From the IMG/VR virus record IMGVR_UViG_3300046009_005938, positions 1 to 39,146 of that record: DNA of 39,146 bases; one strand, written 5' to 3'. Below, one piece after another: positions 22,587 to 29,510 of this stretch. The position numbers and the translations under genes were made by a program. Position 1 is the first letter of the stretch, and the number at the start of each line of letters is the position of its first letter. The notes under the pieces are model-generated. The model made no database searches. It saw nothing but the letters and a program-made list of their open reading frames with translations, and was not told where the DNA came from. The stretch is from a virus.

Positions 22587-22823
22587 TCTATTCTCCAATA
22601 CCTTAACATAATGATCACGATTAAATGAGCCGTTACGATTCCAGTATTCCTCACAGTACAACAAATCTCTCATAACTGTTTTCTCAATTATAAATCTTTG
22701 CTCTTGTTCAAAATACGCTTGTATGTTTTTGATACGTTTACGTTTTTTATATTCCTTATACTGGTAGTAGCTAATCACTATCATAGCTAGTAGTAGGACT
22801 GTGGGAATTATTAATTTTTCCAT
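22584..22823 (-). CDS. Cassette gene: small N-anchored membrane protein
   Basis: 79 residues from the ATG at 22823 (a GTG at 22844 would add seven residues). An N-terminal hydrophobic segment (about 4-20) is followed by a very basic stretch (YKEYKKRKRIKN) and a soluble domain ending NRDHYVKVLENR. The stop codon lies inside attC-like site 1. First gene of the array in transcription order. Function unknown. Confidence 0.6.
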   Translation of the reverse strand: MEKLIIPTVLLLAMIVISYYQYKEYKKRKRIKNIQAYFEQEQRFIIEKTVMRDLLYCEEYWNRNGSFNRDHYVKVLENR

Positions 22824-22996
22824 AATAATAAGTTCCCTACTCACAAGGCAGTCCAGTTTGCTAAGTATTAGCTATGGCAAGTTTTCAGGAATTTATTTTT
22901 AATTTCTTTTAACTGGTCTGCGAGGGTAAAAGTATATTATTAGTTTTGAATAAAAAAATATTTTAGACGAATAACCGTTTTTTGTCTATGAATAAT
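22824..22996 (-). other. Leader region upstream of the array
   Basis: No gene seen. On the minus strand it contains GCTAA-TAC-TTAGC, a short hairpin (about 22862-22874), and a GC-richer stretch just before the first cassette gene. A cassette promoter or attI-like site could be here, but I see no convincing match to either. Confidence 0.35.
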
Positions 22997-23121
22997 TAAA
23001 AAACCGAAGATAACAAGTAGCTAATTTGTTAGAGCTTCGGGGTTCGATTATAGGTTATGTATTCCCTTGTATCGAGAAAAGACCTAAAGAGTGTGCATTG
23101 TTAAGAGGCTACATAGGTACT
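22997..23121 (-). ncRNA. Candidate small RNA with intrinsic terminator
   Basis: A minus-strand promoter box (23128-23135) predicts a start near 23121. A hairpin with CCGAAG / CTTCGG (23040-23035 with 23009-23004) and inner TAACAA / TTGTTA is followed by a run of six T, giving a transcript of about 125 bases. An upstream inverted repeat TATGTA / TACATA adds a second stem. No open frame of note and no gene directly downstream, so a stand-alone RNA is likely. Confidence 0.5.
22998..23044 (-). terminator. Rho-independent terminator (minus strand)
   Basis: The GC-rich hairpin 23004-23040 is followed on the minus strand by TTTTTT (plus-strand A-run 22998-23003). It ends the candidate small RNA and insulates the cassette array from upstream transcription. 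Confidence 0.7.
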
Positions 23122-23127
23122 GTGATA

Positions 23128-23135
23128 CAAATATA
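23128..23135 (-). promoter_or_regulatory. Promoter of the candidate small RNA (-7 box)
   Basis: TATATTTG on the minus strand; the -33 element is weak (TTG about 24 bases upstream). Confidence 0.5.
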
Positions 23136-23256
23136 ATACTTATAATTGTAAATTATCTACAATATAATATTTTTTGCGGTTATTTTACAATACATATTTG
23201 TTGATTATAAACAACATTATTATATTTTTTATTGCTTAATGTTGTATATTTACGAC

Positions 23257-23562
23257 ATGGAAAATAATATAATAGATATTTTAAAAGCTGGTACGCCAGT
23301 AGATGTTAATATTGATGCTATAATTATTGAAGATAGGCATATTAAACACGCTAATAATTTACTAGAGGATATAAATAAAGAAACTTGTTTCGAATGCACT
23401 AAAAACAAAGGTAATATTAGATTAGCATTATTAACTTGTAAAGCTACATTAGATAGTTTAAAACGCCATAACTCAGTACATGGCAAAACAGATGACTATT
23501 ATAAATTAGAACAGGTTAAACAATGGTTAGCTGTTAAGGAGTATCTGAAATCTCTGTTATAG
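23257..23562 (+). CDS. Small plus-strand protein of unknown function
   Basis: 101 residues from the ATG at 23257, chosen over 23239 because TATATTTA (23245-23252), a -7-like box, lies between them, making a leaderless mRNA. The protein is helical and charged, with a CFEC pair (KETCFECTKNKGN). It is alone on the plus strand between minus-strand units and converges with the 23534 gene, overlapping it by 29 bases. Possibly a regulator, without specific evidence. Confidence 0.55.
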   Translation: MENNIIDILKAGTPVDVNIDAIIIEDRHIKHANNLLEDINKETCFECTKNKGNIRLALLTCKATLDSLKRHNSVHGKTDDYYKLEQVKQWLAVKEYLKSLL

Positions 23563-23872
23563 GAAATCCCTCTAAATATTCATCTATCATTCCGTATACT
23601 TCTGTTGGTTTAGCAGTTGCAAATGCAAATGAACCATCGTTAAATATAATTTCAGTATAGAATTTTCTATGCGTTTTACCTTTTGGTATAAAGCACTTAG
23701 GCAGTAATGATTGTATAGTAGCTTGACTAATATTAAAATAAGCAATACCAACTTCATAACCTTCAACTATTCCAGCAGATAGTTTTTCAACTTCTGATAG
23801 TTCTTCATTCTCGAATAGACTTGCATCTATTGGGTAATATACTTCTATTTCTAGCCAGTTTAGGTGTTTCAT
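23534..23872 (-). CDS. Early protein of unknown function
   Basis: 112 residues, acidic (NEELSEVEKLSAGIVEGYEVG), with a beta-rich C-terminal half (FYTEIIFNDGSFAFATAKPTEVY). It starts one base after the metallophosphoesterase stop, so the two form an operon. No family recognised. Confidence 0.6.
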   Translation of the reverse strand: MKHLNWLEIEVYYPIDASLFENEELSEVEKLSAGIVEGYEVGIAYFNISQATIQSLLPKCFIPKGKTHRKFYTEIIFNDGSFAFATAKPTEVYGMIDEYLEGFPITEISDTP

Positions 23873-23873
23873 A

Positions 23874-24869
23874 CTAATAAATTTTATCTTTAATAATCTT
23901 TAAATTTTCTAAATGATATTCACCAGTTTTAATATTTAAAGCACAATAAGCAAATCCTAAATTATGACGATTTATAGGCATATACGCTGGGTTTAAATCA
24001 CATAAGCATCCAACACTATTAACACTAATAATGTCACCTGATAAAGTAGCTTCTGTATGTTGTGAGGTTTTATGATAATGACCTACAATAACATTATCTA
24101 TTGTTTTTAAAAATGTAGCTCTTGAAGGATTAACACCACCAGCACCACCACCAGCTAATTCATGACCATGTAAGGCAGTTAATTTACCTAGTTTTATAGG
24201 TCGTTTATTCTTAACTATATCTATTTTAAGTTCACCTAATTTTAAAAGTATCTCTAATTGAAAATCATTGACATCAAATATCTCAGGTGCTTTAGCGTAC
24301 AAAAACTTTTCCCAACGTTCATCATGGTTACCTAATTTAAAAACTATCTTTGTTTTAGGAAAATGTATTCTTAAAGTCTTTAGAAACAATCTAACAGAAT
24401 CAAATTCCTCAGCTATGCTTCTAGATCTAAAATCTCTTTCATGCCTTGATATATTAGCAAAGTCTATTAAATCACCATTAATTAAAATACAGTCTACTTT
24501 CTTTTCTTTACCGTAATCTAATGCTAAAGTGATAGCTTTATTATTTTGATACGGAAAATGTAAATCAGATATAATTAAAACCCTACTTTGTTTAATCTCA
24601 TAAGGTGAAAAGTCATTAAAATATGCTTCTGGTAAATCATAAGCACTATTTCTGTTAGGTTTAAATAAACTTTTATCTTTAGTTTTTAAATTTCTATTTC
24701 CTGCACTACCTACAATTTGCCTAATCAAAGTTCTAGTAGTTTCAGCGTCTTTAAAGCTAGTACTATTTTCTTTGTAGATTTTACGAGCTAATGATGCATA
24801 ACTGCAATCAGGAAACTTTTTTAAATACTCTCTAATAATAGTATTTTTAATTGTTGGTTTACCAGCCAT
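23874..24869 (-). CDS. Calcineurin-like metallophosphoesterase with N-terminal helical domain
   Basis: 331 residues. All metal-binding motifs of the family are present in order: SDLHFP (Asp102, His104), NGDLID (Asp133), GNHDE (Asn182, His183), HGHE (about 235-238) and GHYH (about 264-267). Residues 1-60 form a separate helical, possibly HTH-like domain (CSYASLARKIYKENST...TLIRQIVGSAGNR). The enzyme likely hydrolyses phosphodiesters or phosphomonoesters of nucleic acid or nucleotides; an N-terminal DNA-binding part would direct it to DNA. A TATATTTG box lies 15 bases upstream of the start. Confidence 0.8.
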   Translation of the reverse strand: MAGKPTIKNTIIREYLKKFPDCSYASLARKIYKENSTSFKDAETTRTLIRQIVGSAGNRNLKTKDKSLFKPNRNSAYDLPEAYFNDFSPYEIKQSRVLIISDLHFPYQNNKAITLALDYGKEKKVDCILINGDLIDFANISRHERDFRSRSIAEEFDSVRLFLKTLRIHFPKTKIVFKLGNHDERWEKFLYAKAPEIFDVNDFQLEILLKLGELKIDIVKNKRPIKLGKLTALHGHELAGGGAGGVNPSRATFLKTIDNVIVGHYHKTSQHTEATLSGDIISVNSVGCLCDLNPAYMPINRHNLGFAYCALNIKTGEYHLENLKIIKDKIY

Positions 24870-24883
24870 GTTAATAGTTTTTA

Positions 24884-24891
24884 CAAATATA
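24884..24891 (-). promoter_or_regulatory. Promoter for the phosphoesterase operon (-7 box)
   Basis: TATATTTG on the minus strand, 15 bases from the ATG at 24869. A good -33 element is not evident. Confidence 0.5.
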
Positions 24892-24948
24892 TAAAAAATT
24901 GGTTAACTTTGAGGTATAGCGTTATTTAGATTAATTCTAATTAAAAAA

Positions 24949-25123
24949 GTGTAAAGTGTAAAGTGTAAAGTAGTTTACACTTGCATTATTTATATTTTAA
25001 AATACAAAAAATAACAAATTTTTTTTTAGTGTGTAAAGTAGTTTACACTTTGGGTTAAATCGTTGATACCATTGATTAAATCGTGTAAAGTAAAATGTAA
25101 AGCACTTTACACTTAGTTTACAC
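24949..25123. other. Iteron-like repeat field, candidate replication origin or operator
   Basis: Nine exact copies of GTGTAAA (five forward, four inverted) plus one variant: three in tandem at 24949-24969, inverted copies at 24974, 25042, 25106 and 25117, forward copies at 25031 and 25083, variant at 25095. Pairs form near-palindromes (GTGTAAAGTAGTTTACAC twice). An AT-only stretch (24982-25028) separates the clusters. It lies between divergent replication-type units and upstream of the primase-helicase, which favours an origin. Confidence 0.6.
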
Positions 25124-25161
25124 TTTTTTGTTAAAAAATAAATATTTTCACTATTTTGTTG

Positions 25162-25189
25162 TTTGTATTAAAATAATCATATATATTTG
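25162..25189 (+). promoter_or_regulatory. Consensus promoter of the replication unit
   Basis: TTTG at 25162-25165 and TATATTTG at 25182-25189 with a 16-base spacer. Start expected near 25196, 135 bases before the first gene, leaving room for the structured RNA. Confidence 0.75.
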
Positions 25190-25195
25190 CAATAT

Positions 25196-25316
25196 CTGAA
25201 ATAGGCACTCAGATGTTAAGACATAGCTCAAATAAAACATTTAAACCTTTACTGGTGTGTTGTAGGAGTTGAGCCCTACTAGGTTGCCAAACCAAACACA
25301 TCTTTAAAGGTTTTTT
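25196..25316 (+). ncRNA. Structured leader or small RNA with terminator-like end
   Basis: AAACCTTTA (25243-25251) pairs with TAAAGGTTT (25305-25313), followed by TTT. Inside, TGTGTT (25256-25261) pairs with AACACA (25295-25300), and that stem encloses two hairpins: GTAGG / CCTAC (25262-25266, 25275-25279) and GGTT / AACC (25282-25285, 25290-25293). This is a multibranch fold closed by a stem that doubles as an intrinsic terminator. It could be an attenuator for the replication operon or a stand-alone RNA of about 120 bases. Confidence 0.55.
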
Positions 25317-25330
25317 ACATTTAAAACATT

Positions 25331-25621
25331 ATGATTAAATTAAGAATTGAAAACCTAAAAGACTTTTTAGAAATTGAATTTAACAATACTTTTAAAATTT
25401 TACACGAATTAGAAGAAACAGTTAAAAATAATAAACTTGAAAAAGTACTGCTAATACCATATAAAGAAAATGGAGATGTAATTTTTGATTTAACTGGTAT
25501 TGTTTTAGATAATAATTATTTAAATGGTGAAGATTTTATTGATATGGATTTTGATAAACTAGACTTAAATAACTTTAAAGATGTAATTTTAAGCTACCAA
25601 TATTCAACTACAATTAGCTAA
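25331..25621 (+). CDS. Early protein of unknown function
   Basis: 96 residues, acidic, with a coiled-coil-like start (NLKDFLEIEFNNTFKILHELEET) and a repeated Asp/Asn-rich C-terminus (GEDFIDMDFDKLDLNNFKD). First gene after the structured leader and five bases before the primase gene, so it is expressed with replication. A replication accessory or DNA-mimic role is possible, without specific evidence. Confidence 0.6.
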   Translation: MIKLRIENLKDFLEIEFNNTFKILHELEETVKNNKLEKVLLIPYKENGDVIFDLTGIVLDNNYLNGEDFIDMDFDKLDLNNFKDVILSYQYSTTIS

Positions 25622-25625
25622 ATTT

Positions 25626-27908
25626 ATGATAACATTAAGTAGAGCAAGGCAATTACTAGATTTTAATTTATCTCTTATTACAATAGGCGATAAAAAACTA
25701 CCTAATTTTCCATGGAAACCTCAACAAAGTACACCATTAAGTAAAGATGCTTTTGAAAAAAACTATATTTATAAAGGTGGCATAATTAAAAAAGATGGTA
25801 CTGAAATACCTGAAACTTGCGGAGTTGGTATTGTTACTGGTTATAATGGATTAGAATGTATTGATATTGATTTAAAAATATTACCATCTCTAAAGGAGCA
25901 ACAAGATTTTTGGAATGAATATATTAGTTTCTTATCTGATAATATTGATGATTTTGATAATAAATTTTGTATTTATAAGACCGTTAATAATGGCTATCAT
26001 ATTATTTATAGATGTGCTAAAATAGAAGGTAATAAAAAGTTAGCAAAATTAGAAGGATATACAGAGGCTATTTTAGAAACTAGAGGTACTGGAGGTTATA
26101 TTTTTGTATATGAAAATAAGGTAGGTAAATTGGATTATACTGAAATTAAAGAAATATCTATTTTAGATCGTGAAGTTTTATTAGAGATTAGTAGGTCTTA
26201 TAATTTTATTGAAGAGGTTAAAAAAATAGAACCTGAACAAAAAGAGTATTCTGATTCTAAAATTAAGCCATGGGATGACTATAATTCTAAAGTATCTATT
26301 TTTGATATTATTTCTGATTCATTTGAAGTAGTAAGGAATATTAAAGATAAATATATTATTAGAAGATTTAATGCTACTTCTGCACATAGCGGATATGTTT
26401 ATAAGAATAGCGGATGTATGTATTTATTTTCAACTGGTACAATATATCCAAACGAAAAGCTAATAAGTCCATTTACTGCCTATACAATTAAACACCATGG
26501 CGGGGATTTTAAAGAGGCTTCTAGAGTTATTTATAATGATGGCTATGGTTCTAGGTTAATAAAAGAACCTAAAGAACTGCTTGAAACTGTTATAATTGAT
26601 AAAAAAGATTTAGAGTTTCCTTTAGATATATTCCCTGAAAGCGTACAAAATTATATTAAATTGTGTAATAATACTTTAGATAGTTCTATTGATTATATGG
26701 GTTGTTCATTCCTTTGGATGTCTAGTGTTATTATTGGTAACTCTATTAATATACGCATTAAAAATGGATGGATTGAAAATTGCACACTTTGGATTTCTAT
26801 TGTAGGTAAAGCTGGTTTAGGTAAAACGCCATCTATTTCAAATATTATTTTTCCTTTGATGAAAGCTAATAATAGAGAAATTAAGCAATTTATTAAACAA
26901 AATCAAAAATATCATGCTTACAAGGAATTAGATAAAAAAGAACAAAAGAATACAGAAGAAATAAAAAAACCGATTAAAACTCAATTTATTGTAAACGATA
27001 TTACTTTAGAGGCTTTAGTAGATTTACACGAAGAGAGTGATAATGCAGTAGGGGTTTTTAAAGATGAACTTGCCGGGTGGTTTAAAGATATGAATAAATA
27101 TCGTGCTGGCTCTGATTTAGAATTTTGGTTAAGTAGTTGGAGTGGTAAAGCTGTAAATTTAAACCGTAAAACCGCTAAATCTGCCTTTGTTGAAAAGCCT
27201 TTAATTCCAGTTTTAGGAGGTATACAACCTAGTATATTAACTACATTTTACACAGATGAAAATAAAGATAATGGATTTATTGACCGTATGCTTTTAGCGT
27301 TTCCTGAATTAGAAATAGAAAGTTATAACGATAAAGAAATATCAAAAGATATTTTAGAATGGTACTCATCAAGTGTTATTAATTTCTATGATGCTATTAA
27401 AAAGGATATTTTAAAAAGAAATATTGAAATGGAAATAGAACCAATTATATCAGACTTTTCAAGTGAGGCTAAAACTGAATGGATAAGAGTTTTTAACGAG
27501 ATAACTAATATTCAAAATAGTGATGAGGAAAATGAATATATGAAGTCTATGTTACCTAAACAAAAATCTTATATTCCTAGATTTGCATTGATATTAAATA
27601 CAATAGACTGTTTTTATTCTGATAATAATGATGTAACAACTATTACAAAAGAAAGTGTTTTAAAAGCTGAAAAGCTATCAAAGTACTTTATTGCCATGGC
27701 TAAGAAAATTAAAGTTAATACAGTTGAGGTTTCAGATATAAAGAAAAATCTTTACCAAAATAAAGATAAAACAACTAGAGATAAATTTAACGCTTTATAC
27801 GCTGAAAATCCTAAATTGAATAAAAAAGAGGTTGCGGATTTATTAGGAGTATCAAGACAAATGATTTATAATTTTATTAAAGACATAGAGAAAAATGACA
27901 CAAACTAA
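25626..27908 (+). CDS. Primase-polymerase / DUF3987 helicase fusion with C-terminal HTH
   Basis: 760 residues. An N-terminal prim-pol-like domain has GVGIVTGYNGLECIDIDLK (about 66-84, with the DxD metal pair), YKTVNNGYHIIYRC (117-130) and ETRGTGGYIF (151-160). From about residue 335 a DUF3987-type P-loop helicase follows, with Walker A VGKAGLGKTP (393-402) and an acidic Walker B-like FKDELAGW. The last 25 residues (KKEVADLLGVSRQMIYNFIKDI) are a helix-turn-helix. The protein would unwind the origin and synthesise primers. The C-terminal HTH could recognise the GTGTAAA repeats 500 bases upstream. Confidence 0.8.
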   Translation: MITLSRARQLLDFNLSLITIGDKKLPNFPWKPQQSTPLSKDAFEKNYIYKGGIIKKDGTEIPETCGVGIVTGYNGLECIDIDLKILPSLKEQQDFWNEYISFLSDNIDDFDNKFCIYKTVNNGYHIIYRCAKIEGNKKLAKLEGYTEAILETRGTGGYIFVYENKVGKLDYTEIKEISILDREVLLEISRSYNFIEEVKKIEPEQKEYSDSKIKPWDDYNSKVSIFDIISDSFEVVRNIKDKYIIRRFNATSAHSGYVYKNSGCMYLFSTGTIYPNEKLISPFTAYTIKHHGGDFKEASRVIYNDGYGSRLIKEPKELLETVIIDKKDLEFPLDIFPESVQNYIKLCNNTLDSSIDYMGCSFLWMSSVIIGNSINIRIKNGWIENCTLWISIVGKAGLGKTPSISNIIFPLMKANNREIKQFIKQNQKYHAYKELDKKEQKNTEEIKKPIKTQFIVNDITLEALVDLHEESDNAVGVFKDELAGWFKDMNKYRAGSDLEFWLSSWSGKAVNLNRKTAKSAFVEKPLIPVLGGIQPSILTTFYTDENKDNGFIDRMLLAFPELEIESYNDKEISKDILEWYSSSVINFYDAIKKDILKRNIEMEIEPIISDFSSEAKTEWIRVFNEITNIQNSDEENEYMKSMLPKQKSYIPRFALILNTIDCFYSDNNDVTTITKESVLKAEKLSKYFIAMAKKIKVNTVEVSDIKKNLYQNKDKTTRDKFNALYAENPKLNKKEVADLLGVSRQMIYNFIKDIEKNDTN

Positions 27909-28047
27909 AACAATAGGTAACCAATCCTTTGATAAAATACAGGGTAAAATTTACACCGAAGTAAATGGTACTAAAGTACAAGTAAAGACTAGATTTAGTC
28001 TAAATGATATTTATATGGAACAAACAAGACTTAAAATTAAATTATAA
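27895..28047 (+). CDS. Small basic protein of unknown function
   Basis: 50 residues (MTQTKTIGNQSFDKIQGKIY...), basic and beta-rich. Its ATG lies 14 bases inside the end of the primase gene and its stop TAA overlaps the A of the next ATG (TAATG). The tight overlap on both sides supports translation. No family recognised. Confidence 0.6.
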   Translation: MTQTKTIGNQSFDKIQGKIYTEVNGTKVQVKTRFSLNDIYMEQTRLKIKL

Positions 28048-28529
28048 TGGCTAAACAAAAACTATCACTTCAAACACTTACCGACCTAGACTGGTCAATT
28101 AGATGTTCTAAAACTAAAATGCAACCTGATTATGTACCTAAAACTACATTTACTGATAAAACAGCAAACGGATTAACTAAATGTATTGTTCATTGGTTAA
28201 ACTTAAACGGATGGCAAGCAGAACGTATTTCTACTACTGGACGTTATATTGATAACTCTAAAATAGTTACAGATGTGTTAGGTAATAGAAAAAAGATAGG
28301 AAGCGGTAAATATATCAAAGGTTCCGGAACAAATGGTAGTGCAGATATTTCAGCAACTATTAAAGGACGCTCAATTAAGATAGAAGTAAAAATTGGTAAA
28401 GATAAGCAGTCAGATGCACAAAAGAAGTATCAAGAAATGATTGAAAAGGCTGGGGGTGTTTACTTTATAGCTACTGATTTTGATGAATTTATGATGTTTT
28501 ACAAAGGCATTATTGAACAGACTATTTAA
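28047..28529 (+). CDS. VRR-NUC-like nuclease
   Basis: 160 residues. After a linker rich in Lys and Gly, GTNGSADISATIKGRSIKIEVKIGKDKQSDAQKKYQEMIEKAGGVYFIATDFDEF gives the PD-(D/E)xK arrangement: Asp in SADIS, Glu-x-Lys in IEVKIG, and the Gln-containing QKKYQ helix, as in VRR-NUC proteins. Such phage enzymes act on branched DNA or as structure-specific endonucleases. It is placed with the primase, so a role in replication or resolving junctions before packaging is likely. Confidence 0.75.
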   Translation: MAKQKLSLQTLTDLDWSIRCSKTKMQPDYVPKTTFTDKTANGLTKCIVHWLNLNGWQAERISTTGRYIDNSKIVTDVLGNRKKIGSGKYIKGSGTNGSADISATIKGRSIKIEVKIGKDKQSDAQKKYQEMIEKAGGVYFIATDFDEFMMFYKGIIEQTI

Positions 28530-28596
28530 CCAAACAATGACTTTTTGAATGATATAAAAATATTTAACGGGGATATTAACTTTTAAAATTATAGAG

Positions 28597-28725
28597 ATGA
28601 AAACTAGAATACCTAGAAAATTAAAGAAAAAACAGAAAACTATTTTAACATTTGCTAAAAAATTTAGAAGATGCGAGTTAAAACACTTTAGTAAATTAAT
28701 TAATAAACTGGAATTATGCTCCTAA
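28597..28725 (+). CDS. Tiny very basic protein
   Basis: 42 residues, extremely Lys/Arg-rich (MKTRIPRKLKKKQKTILTFA...). The charge suggests DNA or RNA binding. It overlaps the next tiny gene by ten bases. Support is limited to its start context and the overlap. Confidence 0.4.
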   Translation: MKTRIPRKLKKKQKTILTFAKKFRRCELKHFSKLINKLELCS

Positions 28726-28814
28726 ACATACTATACACAATAGCCAGAATTTTACTATTACCAATTAAATTTGTCATCTTATTAGAGTTTATAGATTTTT
28801 TGTTATATTATTAA
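28716..28814 (+). CDS. Tiny hydrophobic membrane peptide
   Basis: 32 residues, mostly hydrophobic (LLNILYTIARILLLPIKFVI then LLEFIDFLLYY). One or two short membrane helices. Its ATG lies inside the upstream gene's last codons. Could be a small membrane effector; weak evidence. Confidence 0.4.
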   Translation: MLLNILYTIARILLLPIKFVILLEFIDFLLYY

Positions 28815-28829
28815 TTATTGTTATATTTA
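28799..28829 (+). promoter_or_regulatory. Promoter of the lipoprotein gene
   Basis: TTTG at 28799-28802 and TATATTTA at 28822-28829 with a 19-base spacer. The ATG at 28834 lies four bases after the box, so the message is leaderless. Confidence 0.6.
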
Positions 28830-28833
28830 CACC

Positions 28834-29193
28834 ATGAAACACATTATAATTTTATTATCGGTTATTCTTCCAGGGTGCAGTAAAAAACCTATTAACCCTA
28901 TTCCGTTACCAATTAATACTCATATTGTTGAGGTAATTTATAAACCACAATATAATCATTCCTATTTTACTTTAGCTCTTAACTATCCTAATGGTGAAGT
29001 TATTGGAGTTTATCAAGATACTAGTAATAATGTTATTATTAAAACTTATACTTTAACAGACCAACCTATTTTAGTTAGTGGAAAATCTTATAACTTTATT
29101 CAAGGAACTGATACAATGATTATAAAGATAGACGGAATTGTATTTGAACACTTTGTAGGAATAAGTTATTCGAGAGTAATTAACGTAAACTAA
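28834..29193 (+). CDS. Phage-encoded lipoprotein
   Basis: 119 residues. The N-terminus MKHIIILLSVILPGCSKK has a short hydrophobic core and an LPGC lipobox with Cys15, followed by a Pro-rich linker and a beta-strand domain. It should be lipidated and anchored in the outer or inner membrane. It has its own promoter and lies alone between the replication genes and the terminase genes, as moron genes do. Phage lipoproteins such as T5 Llp block receptors against superinfection; that role is possible here but unproven. Confidence 0.7.
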   Translation: MKHIIILLSVILPGCSKKPINPIPLPINTHIVEVIYKPQYNHSYFTLALNYPNGEVIGVYQDTSNNVIIKTYTLTDQPILVSGKSYNFIQGTDTMIIKIDGIVFEHFVGISYSRVINVN

Positions 29194-29228
29194 ACTGTTT
29201 TAGATAATATAAAATATATTAATTTATT

Positions 29229-29510
29229 ATGGCAAAAGGATTTCAAAAGGGACATAAAGGATTAAAACCAAAAGGCTCAAAGTCTTATAGAACTATTGAA
29301 TGGGAAAACTTTGGTAAGGAATTACTTGAAAAAGGTATGCCAAGAGCTTTAGAAATTATGGACACTTGCGAAGATGATAAGTTTATGAATCACTTTACTG
29401 GCCTTTTAGAATACTTTAAACCTAAACTGGCAAGAGTAGATAATTTACAACTTCCTGAAAATACAACACCTTTAACTAAAATTGAGATAGTTGATTCAAC
29501 TAAATCGTAA
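29229..29510 (+). CDS. Putative terminase small subunit
   Basis: 93 residues. The basic N-terminus MAKGFQKGHKGLKPKGSKS resembles proteins encoded before the large terminase in many phages; a helical middle follows (ELLEKGMPRALEIMDTCEDDKFMNHFTGLLEYFKPKLAR). The small subunit recognises phage DNA for packaging. It is short for the family, so only the DNA-binding and oligomerisation parts may remain. The large subunit gene overlaps its end by 20 bases. Confidence 0.6.
   Translation: MAKGFQKGHKGLKPKGSKSYRTIEWENFGKELLEKGMPRALEIMDTCEDDKFMNHFTGLLEYFKPKLARVDNLQLPENTTPLTKIEIVDSTKS

Larger units (their letters stand above)
19257..22823 (-). mobile_element. Integrase-less integron-type gene cassette array (CALIN-like)
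   Basis: Seven attC-like imperfect inverted repeats alternate with minus-strand genes, each repeat beginning 0-41 bases after the stop of the gene before it. In gene orientation each starts TAACG near the stop codon and ends GTTA, so every repeat has AAC at the start and GTT at the end, as in attC core sites. In all seven the spacer between the core site and the inner arm is longer on the stop-codon side. Loops differ in sequence and length (49-127 bp overall). No tyrosine recombinase is encoded in the window. Cassettes carry ten small genes, most of unknown function, one YopX-like. The integron interpretation comes from structure alone. Confidence 0.75.

Noticed and set aside
22985-23080. 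tRNA gene suggested by GGTTCGATTA
   Set aside because: The T-loop-like string is not accompanied by acceptor, D or anticodon stems; the region folds better as a terminator hairpin.
23250-23486. Minus-strand frame antisense to the 23257 gene
   Set aside because: Shadow; the plus-strand frame has a promoter-like box and a better start.
24268-24516. Plus-strand frame within the phosphoesterase gene
   Set aside because: Antisense to a gene with all catalytic motifs intact.
24949-25123. CRISPR array
   Set aside because: Repeats are only 7 bp, in both orientations and without regular spacers.
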